Shown in pieces: positions 46,355 through 59,567 of a DNA stretch of 64,000 nt. This DNA is from Agriotes lineatus. Taxonomy: Eukaryota > Arthropoda > Insecta > Coleoptera > Elateridae. Location: assembly GCA_940337035.1 (NCBI GenBank), contig OW679203.1:30141495-30205494 (forward strand), in the 5' to 3' direction. Under the pieces are notes generated by a model that was not told the DNA's origin, did not search any database, and worked only from the letters and a program-made list of their open reading frames with translations. Within the stretch, counting starts at the first letter, position 1. Each line of letters starts with the position of its first letter. The position numbers and the translations under genes are program-made.

Positions 46355-46407
46355 CTGAAAAAGATGTAAATCACATTAATTCATAAATATTGAAGGCCAG
46401 AGCTTAC

Positions 46408-46604
46408 CTGTATAAATAATGTTCTTTTCTAATCGCAGCAGCGCTATATCGTTTTGATAATTATTAACTGCACTATACAACGGATGTGGAATTTTTTCTT
46501 CAACATTTAATTTTTTAACAGCATCATGACATATAGTCTCTGTTCCATTAACTTCGCAGTCGGGGTCTGTAGAAATTCTCCATTCCCCCAGCCATACACT
46601 TATG
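46408..46604 (-). CDS. CLIP protease B, exon with catalytic Asp
   Basis: Acceptor TTTTAG and donor CAG|GTAAGC bound an exon encoding ISVWLGEWRISTDPDCE, then NYQNDIALLRLEKNIIYT. NDIALLRL carries the catalytic Asp in its canonical context. It is 3 bp longer than the A exon and has Leu where A has an extra Cys (HPL against HPC). The preceding CLIP and catalytic-His exon should lie to the right but was not found before 64000. Confidence 0.8.
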
Positions 46605-47477
46605 CTAAAACACAAACAAACCTTAAATGACCGAGAAACCACAAGTCGCGTAGGGGGTAGGAGACAAAGCTTCCAGCGCACAAGGTGTTACTACGCAGGT
46701 ACTTCAGTTCTGCGCACTCCATTTGCACACATCGCGCTTGATCAATGCACAGAGTAGCCTATTTCAGTATTTCTGTGATGTCGCACTTGTCTATGTCTGT
46801 TATCTAATGTGCGATTGGACAGCGTCATTGTTAAGGTAGAAGAACTCAACATTTCGTCGGCTTTATCAATAGTGTGTGTCAGGTAGCAAAACAGAAGACA
46901 ACGGAGTACGAGCTACATTGTATTCACCAGACTTTTTTGCAAATACGAGAGCTAAAGGTGGACGGTAACTCAACATGTTACCTCCGCCAGAGGTAAAACT
47001 CTTCCACTACTGGGATAGAAAAGGACGCAATATATAGTGAGGTATTTTCGCGTTCGTGAGAAAAAATGGGGAGGATAAATGTGCGTCTATCACAAGCAAG
47101 GAGGAGTATACCCATCATCTCATCTGAGCCTGTTGGGGTGTTTATAAATATCCATTATCTTGCTAATCTTCCTGCTAAAGGAAAGAATCGAGATTTGCAG
47201 ATAATAGGAGTTTTATTACGACGGGCAACGACGGACTTAGGCAAAGCTGGTGGTCAAATTCATGGGATTTTCCTGAACGTTTCGACAATGTAGCATACAG
47301 GAGCAAATGGGCTCATTCAATAATTTTTAATTAAATACTCAGTAATCAATTTATCCTTACGTAAAAGGGGAATCTGTGATATCTTGCTCGAATTTGAATA
47401 CCGTTTTGCTATTTTGATTACAAAGAAATCCTCCTATGCAATCGGTGACTTGGTAGGTACAAGGAAGCGAGAATATG
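46605..47477 (-). other. Protease B intron, paralogous to the copy A intron
   Basis: From the exon border to about 47477 this aligns with 32650-33735 in copy A, minus the foldback element there. The shared sequence GACTTGGTAGGTA(C/T)AAGGAAGCG marks the last clear homology before the 4.14-kb array begins. Confidence 0.65.
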
Positions 47478-50400
47478 TGTTACGGTTTTAAACTGACTTT
47501 ATGACACCGCACCGGCTCATACAATAACGAAACGGCCGGCGGGTGCCGTAAGGGACGAAATCGGGACGAAAGTTCTCCTAGGCCGCTACCCAGCCGCTAC
47601 CCAGCCGCAACAAGTTAGGCCGAGCTAGACTTTCAGTGGAGATGGGCGGGTCCTTTAACGAGATTATCTGAGGGTAACGGCCAGAGGGTCGGTAACTAAC
47701 GGTAAAATAATGAGGGCGCCACCAAGCCTGTCTTAACCCGACTAACCGGGCCTGGGCGGTTAGACGGGGCGAAGCATTCAAGATACTCCGTCGATGGGGT
47801 TACTCAAGAGTTGCAAGTTCACATAACAATTTCGGGATTGCCTTATGCGAAGATTGTAATTAGGTGCCCATCCGGCCGCGACTACGCAGCTGTCTCACCC
47901 ACCTGTACTCTCAAGGCTCCCTCGTCCCGTCGCACATTAATCATTACACTGAAGGGGCGCTTATCTGAAACAGAACATGCACAAGTCGAAACAAAACAAT
48001 AGTTCCCTTAATTAACAAGTCATATATTGGATCACGGGTTACAGTGGGGCAGCGGAGTGCGTCGCCCTATATATATATTATATCTAAGAAGACACCAGCT
48101 AGCGCACGCTCTAAACCTAGCGACAGATGTACAGAATAAACAAGGTAGCACTAGGCGCAAGCTCGTGCAAAGATACAGCCTAAAATTCGAAATGAATGCG
48201 CAGCATGTGGGCGCGAAGCCTTATGCAACGTACAGTAATGAACAAAGTAGCACTTGTAACATAGACAGTCTGTAATTTGGAATGAACGCACAGCATGCGG
48301 GCGCGAAGCCTTATGCAACATACAGTAATGCAAGCCCTTGTAAAATAGAAAATCGGTAATTTGAAATGAACGCACAGCATGTGGGCGCGACGCCTTATGC
48401 AACATACAGTAACGCTAGCCCTTGTAAAATAGACAGTCTGTAATTTGGAAATGCGGGCAAATATGACGACAGTGCCTGTAGGCACAAGAGACGTGACGGG
48501 CTCGCTCGCGGCGTTCCAAAACAACTCGCACACGGGACTTAATGCTCCCCGCGGGACAGGAACACTCGCGTACACAACGGTAATCAGTTCAGAGACACAT
48601 ACCTTAATACGTAGGCGGTCGGGAAGCCTGGTACAGTTGAGTTGCGACAGGCTGCAGTCTTAGGTGGCAGGTACATTCGATATTCGACGGTTATAGTGAT
48701 GAGTGGGCATCCGCCATACTGGCGACGTGTGACGCGTCAGGACGCGTACAACTTGACGACGAAAATGGGCCACTTACGTTCTGCGGGACAGATCCTCGAA
48801 TGTCGAGATGAAGGGGACGACCCCTTACTTACGGGAGCAGAAACTGTACTCAAGATGCACCCACGCTACGCCGAAACAATTCGAAGCTCGCACAACCACA
48901 ACACCTCTCGAAGGTGAAACAATTCTCGCAGCGCTCGCTGCAACACCTCAAAACGGGCAACACCAAAGGGGGCCTCCACGGCAACAATATTAATCAACAG
49001 CGGCAGGCGTCCTCGGGCACCTAAGGGGCCAAAGGACGCCGCCTGGATAACACAACCACCAAACGAACGCTTTCTGCAACGGGCTGCAATTAACTGCCCA
49101 GAGGGAAGCGCTGCAACATCACACATCGGTCGCGTCCCCACGTGACTATCTCGGCAGCCAATCGTGAGGCGATAAGATGAAACAAATAAGTGCCGGTGAC
49201 GAAGACAGCACGAAGCCTCGCAGTCGCCTCAACGGCGTGATTTCTAGAAGGTTCGGAATTCTTGCGAGCGATAACACCCGGCTGCCAAAGTACCAGTAAA
49301 GGGGTGCTCCAACTGACGAGAAATACTGCGTTTGGGGCCAAATATGTGCAAAATCATTATTATGGAATTAGGCGATGAAGCCAAATAAGTAACTAAAAGG
49401 TTTTAGCATACGGGCACGCTGCCCTAAAGCCTGGGTGGCTAATTAAAATACCAAAATGACCTGACACTTCCCTTACTTGAAAGAGAGTTCCCCGAAGTCT
49501 CTTAAAATCAACGGGGCATTTTGGCTGCGGCGCCACGAGAACTCAAACAAAAACGCAACAACGAAAAACGAACAAAACAACAAAAAAAACATTCGATACG
49601 ATAGAGTGCACCCCCAAAGGGATTATGCACACTGGCTACCAGGTAGGGTGCAAAGGTGGAAAGAGAGAAGAGGAAGAAGAAAGACCGGATACGCTGGTAG
49701 AAAATACGTAAATTGGGTCAAAATCGGGTACAAAATAGGTCTTACACCTGTGGACATTTCCGACCAACCGTTCCAAAAGAACACAGGGAGGGGGGGGGTA
49801 TAGAAATGGAAGTCCAAAGTCCCACCCGAGGGTTACCTGAAGAGGGCACGCTGCGCGTCACGAGATCGGCGCATTGTGTGGATCCCACAACTGGTATGAG
49901 TACCCAAGAGAAGAGGATGAACCACCAAAAAGGGAAAATGGTTGTGACAGAAACTGTCAAAAATAGTCATAATCAGTAATAGGAAAAACTCAGTCCACCG
50001 AAATCCTCAATCGATGCCGATGCCGGAGCCAAGTCGACTATTAAACCGCAAAGCGCGAGCTCGAAAATGACTCCAACACCGAACACCAAAAGAAAATCAC
50101 GAAGAACTAAGTCTCCAAGGGTGTAGGCGTTCGATGACGCATGCCCAATAAATCCTTTTTAGAACTCCATGCGGCCCAAAGGGACTACCTTACGACGACA
50201 GGGTCCGCACGAAACAAAATGACCAGAAGCACGCTCTCTTTATGTAATCCCACATAGGTGGTTGAAATGGCGACGGCCAACGGTACGGTAAAAGAGCGCT
50301 AGGCCACGAAAACCTTTAAATACTCAAAAACTTTCCACTCAAGAAACCTCATGCGGACAGCCGTGCACTGCCGCCACACAAAGCTCAGAAGCTTCAACGA

Positions 50401-51626
50401 AACTGTTCACAAAGAACACGATACTTGACAACACGAAGTCATCAGACAAAAAGAGTACGGTAAATGACAACAAATCGTCAACAAGTACGAAACATTCCGA
50501 CCAGCGGTAAATACTCGTTAAATGCTAACGGTAAGTTTGCAAGACACTGCGATAAAAAAAAAAGTTAGGGGTGTCCACGAAGAAGTCGATAAACAAAGTT
50601 GGGCGGTACATGATAATAATGAGAATGAGATAAAGGCAAAGCGAAAATAACTACGTCAAACCAACTAAGAAGATGGCCTGAGGGACGTAATAACCGCACG
50701 AGCGAATCTCCCCAAGCACACCAACAACACACCGCAACTGATCAACAAACCAAAACGCAGTAATGAAGGTGAAAAAGAATTCCAACCTGCTTACCAAAAA
50801 TCAACTCAGTACAACACCAAACGATAGAGAAAAAAAATCGTCAAAATCGGTAATAGTCAACGTCAAAATCGATAAACCTCGCTAACGTGAACGTCAAAAT
50901 CGATAAACGTCAGTTCGGTACAACAAAAGTGTCAACTTAGCTCAAGGCTAAACAATGTAAACGACAGGGAACCGAAATTCCAACTAAGCCTTCGAAAAGA
51001 CTTACAAAAACAAGGTCGGTACCTTCACTCAACAACATCTGGTACTAACTCCGACTAATAAGGGATAAAATCTGCAATGATCTGCACTGAATGCAACGAA
51101 ACATCTCAGTAGTATAAACTGGCTAAGAAAAACAAGACACGACGGTAAAAACTACGAAAAAGATACTCAAAATATGAAAAGACACGGAAAAACACAAAAA
51201 GAAAACTCAAAAAGGCGATAAACTACAAGAAAACACAAAAATACAAATAAAATCTAAGAAAAGAAAAGAAAAAACATATAGAAAACAAGAAAAGAAACGT
51301 AAAGACAAATGACAACTAAGAAAAAAACATATGGAAAACAAAAGAAAACAAGAAAAGACAAATAGAAAACAAGAAAAGAAACTCGGTATAATAAGTTGCT
51401 AAGAAAAAAAACGGTTTACCAGTTCATACCACTTCGAAAAGACGAAAAAAAACATTTGTGACAACGATATAAATGACACAACAAGGCTACAATGCCTAAA
51501 ATGCCCCAGAGGCGGGCGCCAAAAAGGCGACCGACTTAACGGACTTAACGAGACAAAAAAAAAACAAGGCCAAGCAAAGCAAAGCCAGAAAGGCCTGAAA
51601 AGCCCCGCGTTGAGATCCAAAAAGCT
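47478..51626. repeat. 4.14-kb repeat, copy 1
   Basis: This first copy carries an extra 11 bp (GCTACCCAGCC duplicated near 47585) and a G-run of 9 at 49790, against 10 in the other copies. It begins directly after the sequence shared with the protease A intron. Subrepeats of about 84-91 bp lie at about 48180-48440. Confidence 0.85.
48180..48445. repeat. Subrepeats of 84-91 bp within the 4.14-kb unit
   Basis: AATGAACGCACAGCATG(C/T)GGG, then GCGCGA(A/C)GCCTTATGCAAC and CAGTAA.GC..GCCCTTGTAAAATAG, repeats three times in copies 1 and 2 (units near 48190, 48281 and 48365) and four times in copy 3. The array thus contains a second level of tandem repetition. Confidence 0.85.
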
Positions 51627-54600
51627 TGTTACGGTCTTAAACTGACTTTACGACACCGCACCGGCTCATACAATAACGAAACGGCCGGCGCGTGCCGTAA
51701 GGGACGAAATCGGGACGAAAGTTTTCCTATGCCGCTACCCAGCCGCAACAAGTTAGGCCGAGCTAGACTTTCAGTGGAGATGGGCGGGTCCTTTAACGAG
51801 ATTATCTGAGGGTAACGGCCAGAGGGTCGGTAACTAACGGTAAAATAATGAGGGCGCCACCAAGCCTGTCTTAACCCGACTAACCGGGCCTGGGCGGTTA
51901 GACGGGGCGAAGCATTCAAGATACTCCGTCGATGGGGTTACTCAAGAGTTGCAAGTTCACATAACAATTTCGGGATTGCCTTATGCGAAGATTGTAATTA
52001 GGTGCCCATCCGGCCGCGACTACGCAGCTGTCTCACCCACCTGTACTCTCAAGGCTCCCTCGTCCCGTCGCACATTAATCATTACACTGAAGGGGCGCTT
52101 ATCTGAAACAGAACATGCACAAGTCGAAACAAAACAATAGTTCCCTTAATTAACAAGTCATATATTGGATCACGGGTTACAGTGGGGCAGCGGAGTGCGT
52201 CGCCCTATATATATATTATATCTAAGAAGACACCAGCTAGCGCACGCTCTAAACCTAGCGACAGATGTACAGAATAAACAAGGTAGCACTAGGCGCAAGC
52301 TCGTGCAAAGATACAGCCTAAAATTCGAAATGAATGCGCAGCATGTGGGCGCGAAGCCTTATGCAACGTACAGTAATGAACAAAGTAGCACTTGTAACAT
52401 AGACAGTCTGTAATTTGGAATGAACGCACAGCATGCGGGCGCGAAGCCTTATGCAACATACAGTAATGCAAGCCCTTGTAAAATAGAAAATCGGTAATTT
52501 GAAATGAACGCACAGCATGTGGGCGCGACGCCTTATGCAACATACAGTAACGCTAGCCCTTGTAAAATAGACAGTCTGTAATTTGGAAATGCGGGCAAAT
52601 ATGACGACAGTGCCTGTAGGCACAAGAGACGTGACGGGCTCGCTCGCGGCGTTCCAAAACAACTCGCACACGGGACTTAATGCTCCCCGCGGGACAGGAA
52701 CACTCGCGTACACAACGGTAATCAGTTCAGAGACACATACCTTAATACGTAGGCGGTCGGGACGCCTGGTACAGTTGAGTTGCGACAGGCTGCAGTCTTA
52801 GGTGGCAGGTACATTCGATATTCGACGGTTATAGTGATGAGTGGGCATCCGCCATACTGGCGACGTGTGACGCGTCAGGACGCGTACAACTTGACGACGA
52901 AAATGGGCCACTTACGTTCTGCGGGACAGATCCTCGAATGTCGAGATGAAGGGGACGACCCCTTACTTACGGGAGCAGAAACTGTACTCAAGATGCACCC
53001 ACGCTACGCCGAAACAATTCGAAGCTCGCACAACCACAACACCTCTCGAAGGTGAAACAATTCTCGCAGCGCTCGCTGCAACACCTCAAAACGGGCAACA
53101 CCAAAGGGGGCCTCCACGGCAACAATATTAATCAACAGCGGCAGGCGTCCTCGGGCACCTAAGGGGCCAAAGGACGCCGCCTGGATAACACAACCACCAA
53201 ACGAACGCTTTCTGCAACGGGCTGCAATTAACTGCCCAGAGGGAAGCGCTGCAACATCACACATCGGTCGCGTCCCCACGTGACTATCTCGGCAGCCAAT
53301 CGTGAGGCGATAAGATGAAACAAATAAGTGCCGGTGACGAAGACAGCACGAAGCCTCGCAGTCGCCTCAACGGCGTGATTTCTAGAAGGTTCGGAATTCT
53401 TGCGAGCGATAACACCCGGCTGCCAAAGTACCAGTAAAGGGGTGCTCCAACTGACGAGAAATACTGCGTTTGGGGCCAAATATGTGCAAAATCATTATTA
53501 TGGAATTAGGCGATGAAGCCAAATAAGTAACTAAAAGGTTTTAGCATACGGGCACGCTGCCCTAAAGCCTGGGTGGCTAATTAAAATACCAAAATGACCT
53601 GACACTTCCCTTACTTGAAAGAGAGTTCCCCGAAGTCTCTTAAAATCAACGGGGCATTTTGGCTGCGGCGCCACGAGAACTCAAACAAAAACGCAACAAC
53701 GAAAAACGAACAAAACAACAAAAAAAACATTCGATACGATAGAGTGCACCCCCAAAGGGATTATGCACACTGGCTACCAGGTAGGGTGCAAAGGTGGAAA
53801 GAGAGAAGAGGAAGAAGAAAGACCGGATACGCTGGTAGAAAATACGTAAATTGGGTCAAAATCGGGTACAAAATAGGTCTTACACCTGTGGACATTTCCG
53901 ACCAACCGTTCCAAAAGAACACAGGGAGGGGGGGGGGTATAGAAATGGAAGTCCAAAGTCCCACCCGAGGGTTACCTGAAGAGGGCACGCTGCGCGTCAC
54001 GAGATCGGCGCATTGTGTGGATCCCACAACTGGTATGAGTACCCAAGAGAAGAGGATGAACCACCAAAAAGGGAAAATGGTTGTGACAGAAACTGTCAAA
54101 AATAGTCATAATCAGTAATAGGAAAAACTCAGTCCACCGAAATCCTCAATCGATGCCGATGCCGGAGCCAAGTCGACTATTAAACCGCAAAGCGCGAGCT
54201 CGAAAATGACTCCAACACCGAACACCAAAAGAAAATCACGAAGAACTAAGTCTCCAAGGGTGTAGGCGTTCGATGACGCATGCCCAATAAATCCTTTTTA
54301 GAACTCCATGCGGCCCAAAGGGACTACCTTACGACGACAGGGTCCGCACGAAACAAAATGACCAGAAGCACGCTCTCTTTATGTAATCCCACATAGGTGG
54401 TTGAAATGGCGACGGCCAACGGTACGGTAAAAGAGCGCTAGGCCACGAAAACCTTTAAATACTCAAAAACTTTCCACTCAAGAAACCTCATGCGGACAGC
54501 CGTGCACTGCCGCCACACAAAGCTCAGAAGCTTCAACGAAACTGTTCACAAAGAACACGATACTTGACAACACGAAGTCATCAGACAAAAAGAGTACGGT

Positions 54601-55767
54601 AAATGACAACAAATCGTCAACAAGTACGAAACATTCCGACCAGCGGTAAATACTCGTTAAATGCTAACGGTAAGTTTGCAAGACACTGCGATAAAAAAAA
54701 AAGTTAGGGGTGTCCACGAAGAAGTCGATAAACAAAGTTGGGCGGTACATGATAATAATGAGAATGAGATAAAGGCCAAGCGAAAATAACTACGTCAAAC
54801 CAACTAAGAAGATGGCCTGAGGGACGTAATAACCGCACGAGCGAATCTCCCCAAGCACACCAACAACACACCGCAACTGATCAACAAACCAAAACGCAGT
54901 AATGAAGGTGAAAAAGAATTCCAACCTGCTTACCAAAAATCAACTCAGTACAACACCAAACGATAGAGAAAAAAAATCGTCAAAATCGGTAATAGTCAAC
55001 GTCAAAATCGATAAACCTCGCTAACGTGAACGTCAAAATCGATAAACGTCAGTTCGGTACAACAAAAGTGTCAACTTAGCTCAAGGCTAAACAATGTAAA
55101 CGACAGGGAACCGAAATTCCAACTAAGCCTTCGAAAAGACTTACAAAAACAAGGTCGGTACCTTCACTCAACAACATCTGGTACTAACTCCGACTAATAA
55201 GGGATAAAATCTGCAATGATCTGCACTGAATGCAACGAAACATCTCAGTAGTATGAACTGGCTAAGAAAAACAAGACACGACGGTAAAAACTACGAAAAA
55301 GATACTCAAAATATGAAAAGACACGGAAAAACACAAAAAGAAAACTCAAAAAGGCGATAAACTACAAGAAAACACAAAAATACAAATAAAATCTAAGAAA
55401 AGAAAAGAAAAAACATATAGAAAACAAGAAAAGAAACGTAAAGACAAATGACAACTAAGAAAAAAACATATGGAAAACAAAAGAAAACAAGAAAAGACAA
55501 ATAGAAAACAAGAAAAGAAACTCGGTATAATAAGTTGCTAAGAAAAAAAACGGTTTACCAGTTCATACCACTTCGAAAAGACGAAAAAAAACATTTGTGA
55601 CAACGATATAAATGACACAACAAGGCTACAATGCCTAAAATGCCCCAGAGGCGGGCGCCAAAAAGGCGACCGACTTAACGGACTTAACGAGACAAAAAAA
55701 AAAAACAAGGCCAAGCAAAGCAAAGCCAGAAAGGCCTGAAAAGCCCCGCGTTGAGATCCAAAAAGCT
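51627..55767. repeat. 4.14-kb repeat, copy 2
   Basis: This is a complete 4141-bp copy nearly identical to copy 1, including the short TA run and three subrepeats. Its last 500 bp are A-rich with very few T on the plus strand (about 51300-51620 in copy 1 and 55440-55760 here). Confidence 0.85.
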
Positions 55768-56343
55768 TGTTACGGTCTTAAACTGACTTTACGACACCGC
55801 ACCGGCTCATACAATAACGAAACGGCCGGCGCGTGCCGTAAGGGACGAAATCGGGACGAAAGTTTTCCTATGCCGCTACCCAGCCGCAACAAGTTAGGCC
55901 GAGCTAGACTTTCAGTGGAGATGGGCGGGTCCTTTAACGAGATTATCTGAGGGTAACGGCCAGAGGGTCGGTAACTAACGGTAAAATAATGAGGGCGCCA
56001 CCAAGCCTGTCTTAACCCGACTAACCGGGCCTGGGCGGTTAGACGGGGCGAAGCATTCAAGATACTCCGTCGATAGGGTTACTCAAGAGTTGCAAGTTCA
56101 CATAACAATTTCGGGATTGCCTTATGCGAAGATTGTAATTAGGTGCCAATCCGGCCGCGACTACGCAGCTGTCTCACCCACCTGAACGCTCAAGGCTTCC
56201 TCGTCCCGTCGCACATTAATCATTACACTGAAGGGGCGCTTATCTGAAACAGAACATGCACAAGTCGAAACAAAACAATAGTTCCCTTAATTAACAAGTC
56301 ATATATTGGATCACGGGTTACAGTGGGGCAGCGGAGTGCGTCG

Positions 56344-56404
<61 letters not shown>

Positions 56405-59400
56405 CTAAGAAGACACCAGCTGGCGCACGCTCTAAACCTAGCGACAGATGTACAGAATAAACAAGGTAGCACTAGGCGCAAGCTCGTGCAAAGATACAGC
56501 CTAAAATTCGAAATTAATGCGCAGCATGTGGGCGCGAAGCTTTATGCAACGTACAGTAATGAACAAAGTAGCACTTGTAACATAGACAGTCTGTAATTTG
56601 GAATGAACGCACAGCATGCGGGCGCGAAGCCGTATGCAACATACAGTAATGCAAGCCCTTGTAAAATACACAGTTTTTTAATTTGGAATGAACGCACAGC
56701 ATGCGGGCGCGACGCCTTATGCAACATACAGTAATGCAAGCCCTTGTAAAATAGAAAATCGGTAATTTGAAATGAACGCACAGCATGTGGGCGCGACGCC
56801 TTATGCAACATACAGTAACGCAAGCCCTTGTAATTTGGAAATGCGGGCAAATATGACGACAGTGCCTGTAGGCACAAGAGACGTGACGGGCTCGCTCGCG
56901 GCGTTCCAAAACAACTCGCACACGGGACTTAATGCTTCCCGCGGGACAGGAACACTCGCGTACACAACGGTAATCAGTTCAGAGACACATACCTTAATAC
57001 GTAGGCGGTCGGGAAGCCTGGTACAGTTGAGTTGCGACAGGCTGCAGTCTTAGGTGGCAGGTACATTCGATATTCTACGGTTATAGTGATGAGTGGGCAT
57101 CCGCCATACTGGCGACGTGTGACGCGTCAGGACGCGTACAACTTGACGACGAAAATCGGCCACTTACGTTCTGCGGGACAGATCCTCGAATGTCGAGATG
57201 AAGGGGACGACCCCTTACTTACGGGAGCAGAAACTGGACTCAAGATGCACCCACGCTACGCCGAAACAATTCGAAGCTCGCACAACCACAACACCTCTCG
57301 AAGGTGAAACAATTCTCGCAGCGCTCGCTGCAACACCTCGAAACGGGCAACACCAAAGGGGGCCTCCACGGCAACAATATTAATCAACAGCGGCAGGCGT
57401 CCTCGGGCACCTAAGGGGCCAAAGGACGCCGCCTGGATAACACAACCACCAAACGAACGCTTTCTGCAACGGGCTGCGATCAACTGCCCAGAGGGAAGCG
57501 CTGCAACATCACACATCGGTCGCGTCCCCACGTGACTATCTCGGCAGCCAATCGTGAGGCGATAAGATGAAACAAATAAGTGCCGGTGACGAAGACAGCA
57601 CGAAGCCTCGCAGTCGCCTCAACGGCGTGATTCCTAGAAGGTTCGGAATTCTTGCGAGCGATAACACCCGGCTGCCAAAGTACCAGCAAAGGGGTGCTCC
57701 AACTGACGAGAAATACTGCGTTTGGGGCCAAATATGTGCAAAATCATTATTATGGAATTAGGCGATGAAGCCAAATAAGTAACTAAAAGGTTTTAGCATA
57801 CGGGCACGCTGCCCTAAAGCCTGGGTGGCTAATTAAAATACCAAAATGACCTGACACTTCCCTTACTTGAAAGAGAGTTCCCCGAAGTCTCTTAAAATCA
57901 ACGGGGCATTTTGGCTGCGGCGCCACGAGAACTCAAACAAAAACGCAACAACGAAAAACGAACAAAACAACAAAAAAAACATTCGATACGATAGAGTGCA
58001 CCCCCAAAGGGATTATGCACACTGGCTACCAGGTAGGGTGCAAAGGTGGAAAGAGAGAAGAGGAAGAAGAAAGACCGGATACGCTGGTAGAAAATACGTA
58101 AATTGGGTCAAAATCGGGTACAAAATAGGTCTTACACCTGTGGACATTTCCGACCAACCGTTCCAAAAGAACACAGGGAGGGGGGGGGGTATAGAAATGG
58201 AAGTCCAAAGTCCCACCCGAGGGTTACCTGAAGAGGGCACGCTGCGCGTCATGAGATCGGCGCATTGTGTGGATCCCACAACTGGTATGAGTACCCAAGA
58301 GAAGAGGATGAACCACCAAAAAGGGAAAATGGTTGTGACAGAAACTGTCAAAAATAGTCATAATCAGTAATAGGAAAAACTCAGTCCACCGAAATCCTCA
58401 ATCGATGCCGATGCCGGAGCCAAGTCGACTATTAAACCGCAAAGCGCGAGCTCGAAAATGACTCCAACACCGAACACCAAAAGAAAATCACGAAGAACTA
58501 AGTCTCCAAGGGTGTAGGCGTTCGATGACGCATGCCCAATAAATCCTTTTTAGAACTCCATGCGGCCCAAAGGGACTACCTTACGACGACAGGGTCCGCA
58601 CGAAACAAAATGACCAGAAGCACGCTCTCTTTATGTAATCCCACATAGGTGGTTGAAATGGCGACGGCCAACGGTACGGTAAAAGAGCGCTAGGCCACGA
58701 AAACCTTTAAATACTCAAAAACTTTCCACTCAAGAAACCTCATGCGGACAGCCGTGCACTGCCGCCACACAAAGCTCAGAAGCTTCAACGAAACTGTTCA
58801 CAAAGAACACGATACTTGACAACACGAAGTCATCAGACAAAAAGAGTACGGTAAATGACAACAAATCGTCAACAAGTACGAAACATTCCGACCAGCGGTA
58901 AATACTCGTTAAATGCTAACGGTAAGTTTGCAAGACACTGCGATAAAAAAAAAAGTTAGGGGTGTCCACGAAGAAGTCGATAAACAAAGTTGGGCGGTAC
59001 ATGATAATAATGAGAATGAGATAAAGGCCAAGCGAAAATAACTACGTCAAACCAACTAAGAAGATGGCCTGAGGGACGTAATAACCGCACGAGCGAATCT
59101 CCCCAAGCACACCAACAACACACCGCAACTGATCAACAAACCAAAACGCAGTAATGAAGGTGAAAAAGAATTCCAACCTGCTTACCGAAAATCAACTCAG
59201 TACAACACCAAACGATAGAGAAAAAAAATCGTCAAAATCGGTAATAGTCAACGTCAAAATCGATAAACCTCGCTAACGTGAACGTCAAAATCGATAAACG
59301 TCAGTTCGGTACAACAAAAGTGTCAACTTAGCTCAAGGCTAAACAATGTAAACGACAGGGAACCGAAATTCCAACTAAGCCTTCGAAAAGACTTACAAAA

Positions 59401-59567
59401 ACAAGGTCGGTACCTTCACTCAACAACATCTGGTACTAACTCCGACTAATAAGGGATAAAATCTGCAATGATCTGCACTGAATGCAACGAAACATCTCAG
59501 TAGTATGAACTGGCTAAGAAAAACAAGACACGACGGTAAAAACTACGAAAAAGATACTCAAAATATG
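55768..59567. repeat. 4.14-kb repeat, copy 3, truncated by the gap
   Basis: This copy is distinguished by an expanded (TA)n run at about 56346-56400 and a fourth subrepeat near 56687. It is cut at 59568 by the N run, about 450 bp before the expected end of the unit. Confidence 0.85.
56346..56400. repeat. (TA)n microsatellite, expanded in copy 3
   Basis: About 26 TA units stand where copies 1 and 2 have only about six (48068-48079 and the same place in copy 2). The expansion is specific to this unit and marks the copies as distinct rather than duplicated by the assembler. Confidence 0.85.

Larger units (their letters stand above)
47478..59567. repeat. Array of a 4.14-kb tandem repeat, at least three copies
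   Basis: Copies begin with TGTTACGG at 47478, 51627 and 55768. Two are complete (4149 and 4141 bp) and the third runs into the assembly gap. Copies 1 and 2 are nearly identical; copy 3 differs more. No rRNA, tRNA, snRNA or histone sequence was recognised, and no open frame looks like a known protein. Several shared frames (61 to 167 codons) are disrupted by copy-specific indels. Candidate identities are a macrosatellite or a concatemer of a non-autonomous LTR element. Confidence 0.85.

Noticed and set aside
48151..48575. 84- and 131-codon frames over the subrepeats
   Set aside because: They simply read the tandem subrepeats and change with subrepeat number.
51627..51660. Primer-binding site on the minus strand next to the TGTTACGG start (TGGATCTCAACGCGGGGC)
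   Set aside because: Position would suit a minus-strand LTR element, but I could not match it to a known tRNA 3' end, so it is not annotated.
53615..54118. 167-codon open frame in the repeat unit as a real gene
   Set aside because: Broken in copy 1 by a one-base change in a G-run, low-complexity basic composition, and no known domain.
47478..59567. Array as rDNA or intergenic spacer of rDNA
   Set aside because: No conserved 18S, 5.8S, 28S or 5S segments could be recognised in the unit on either strand.
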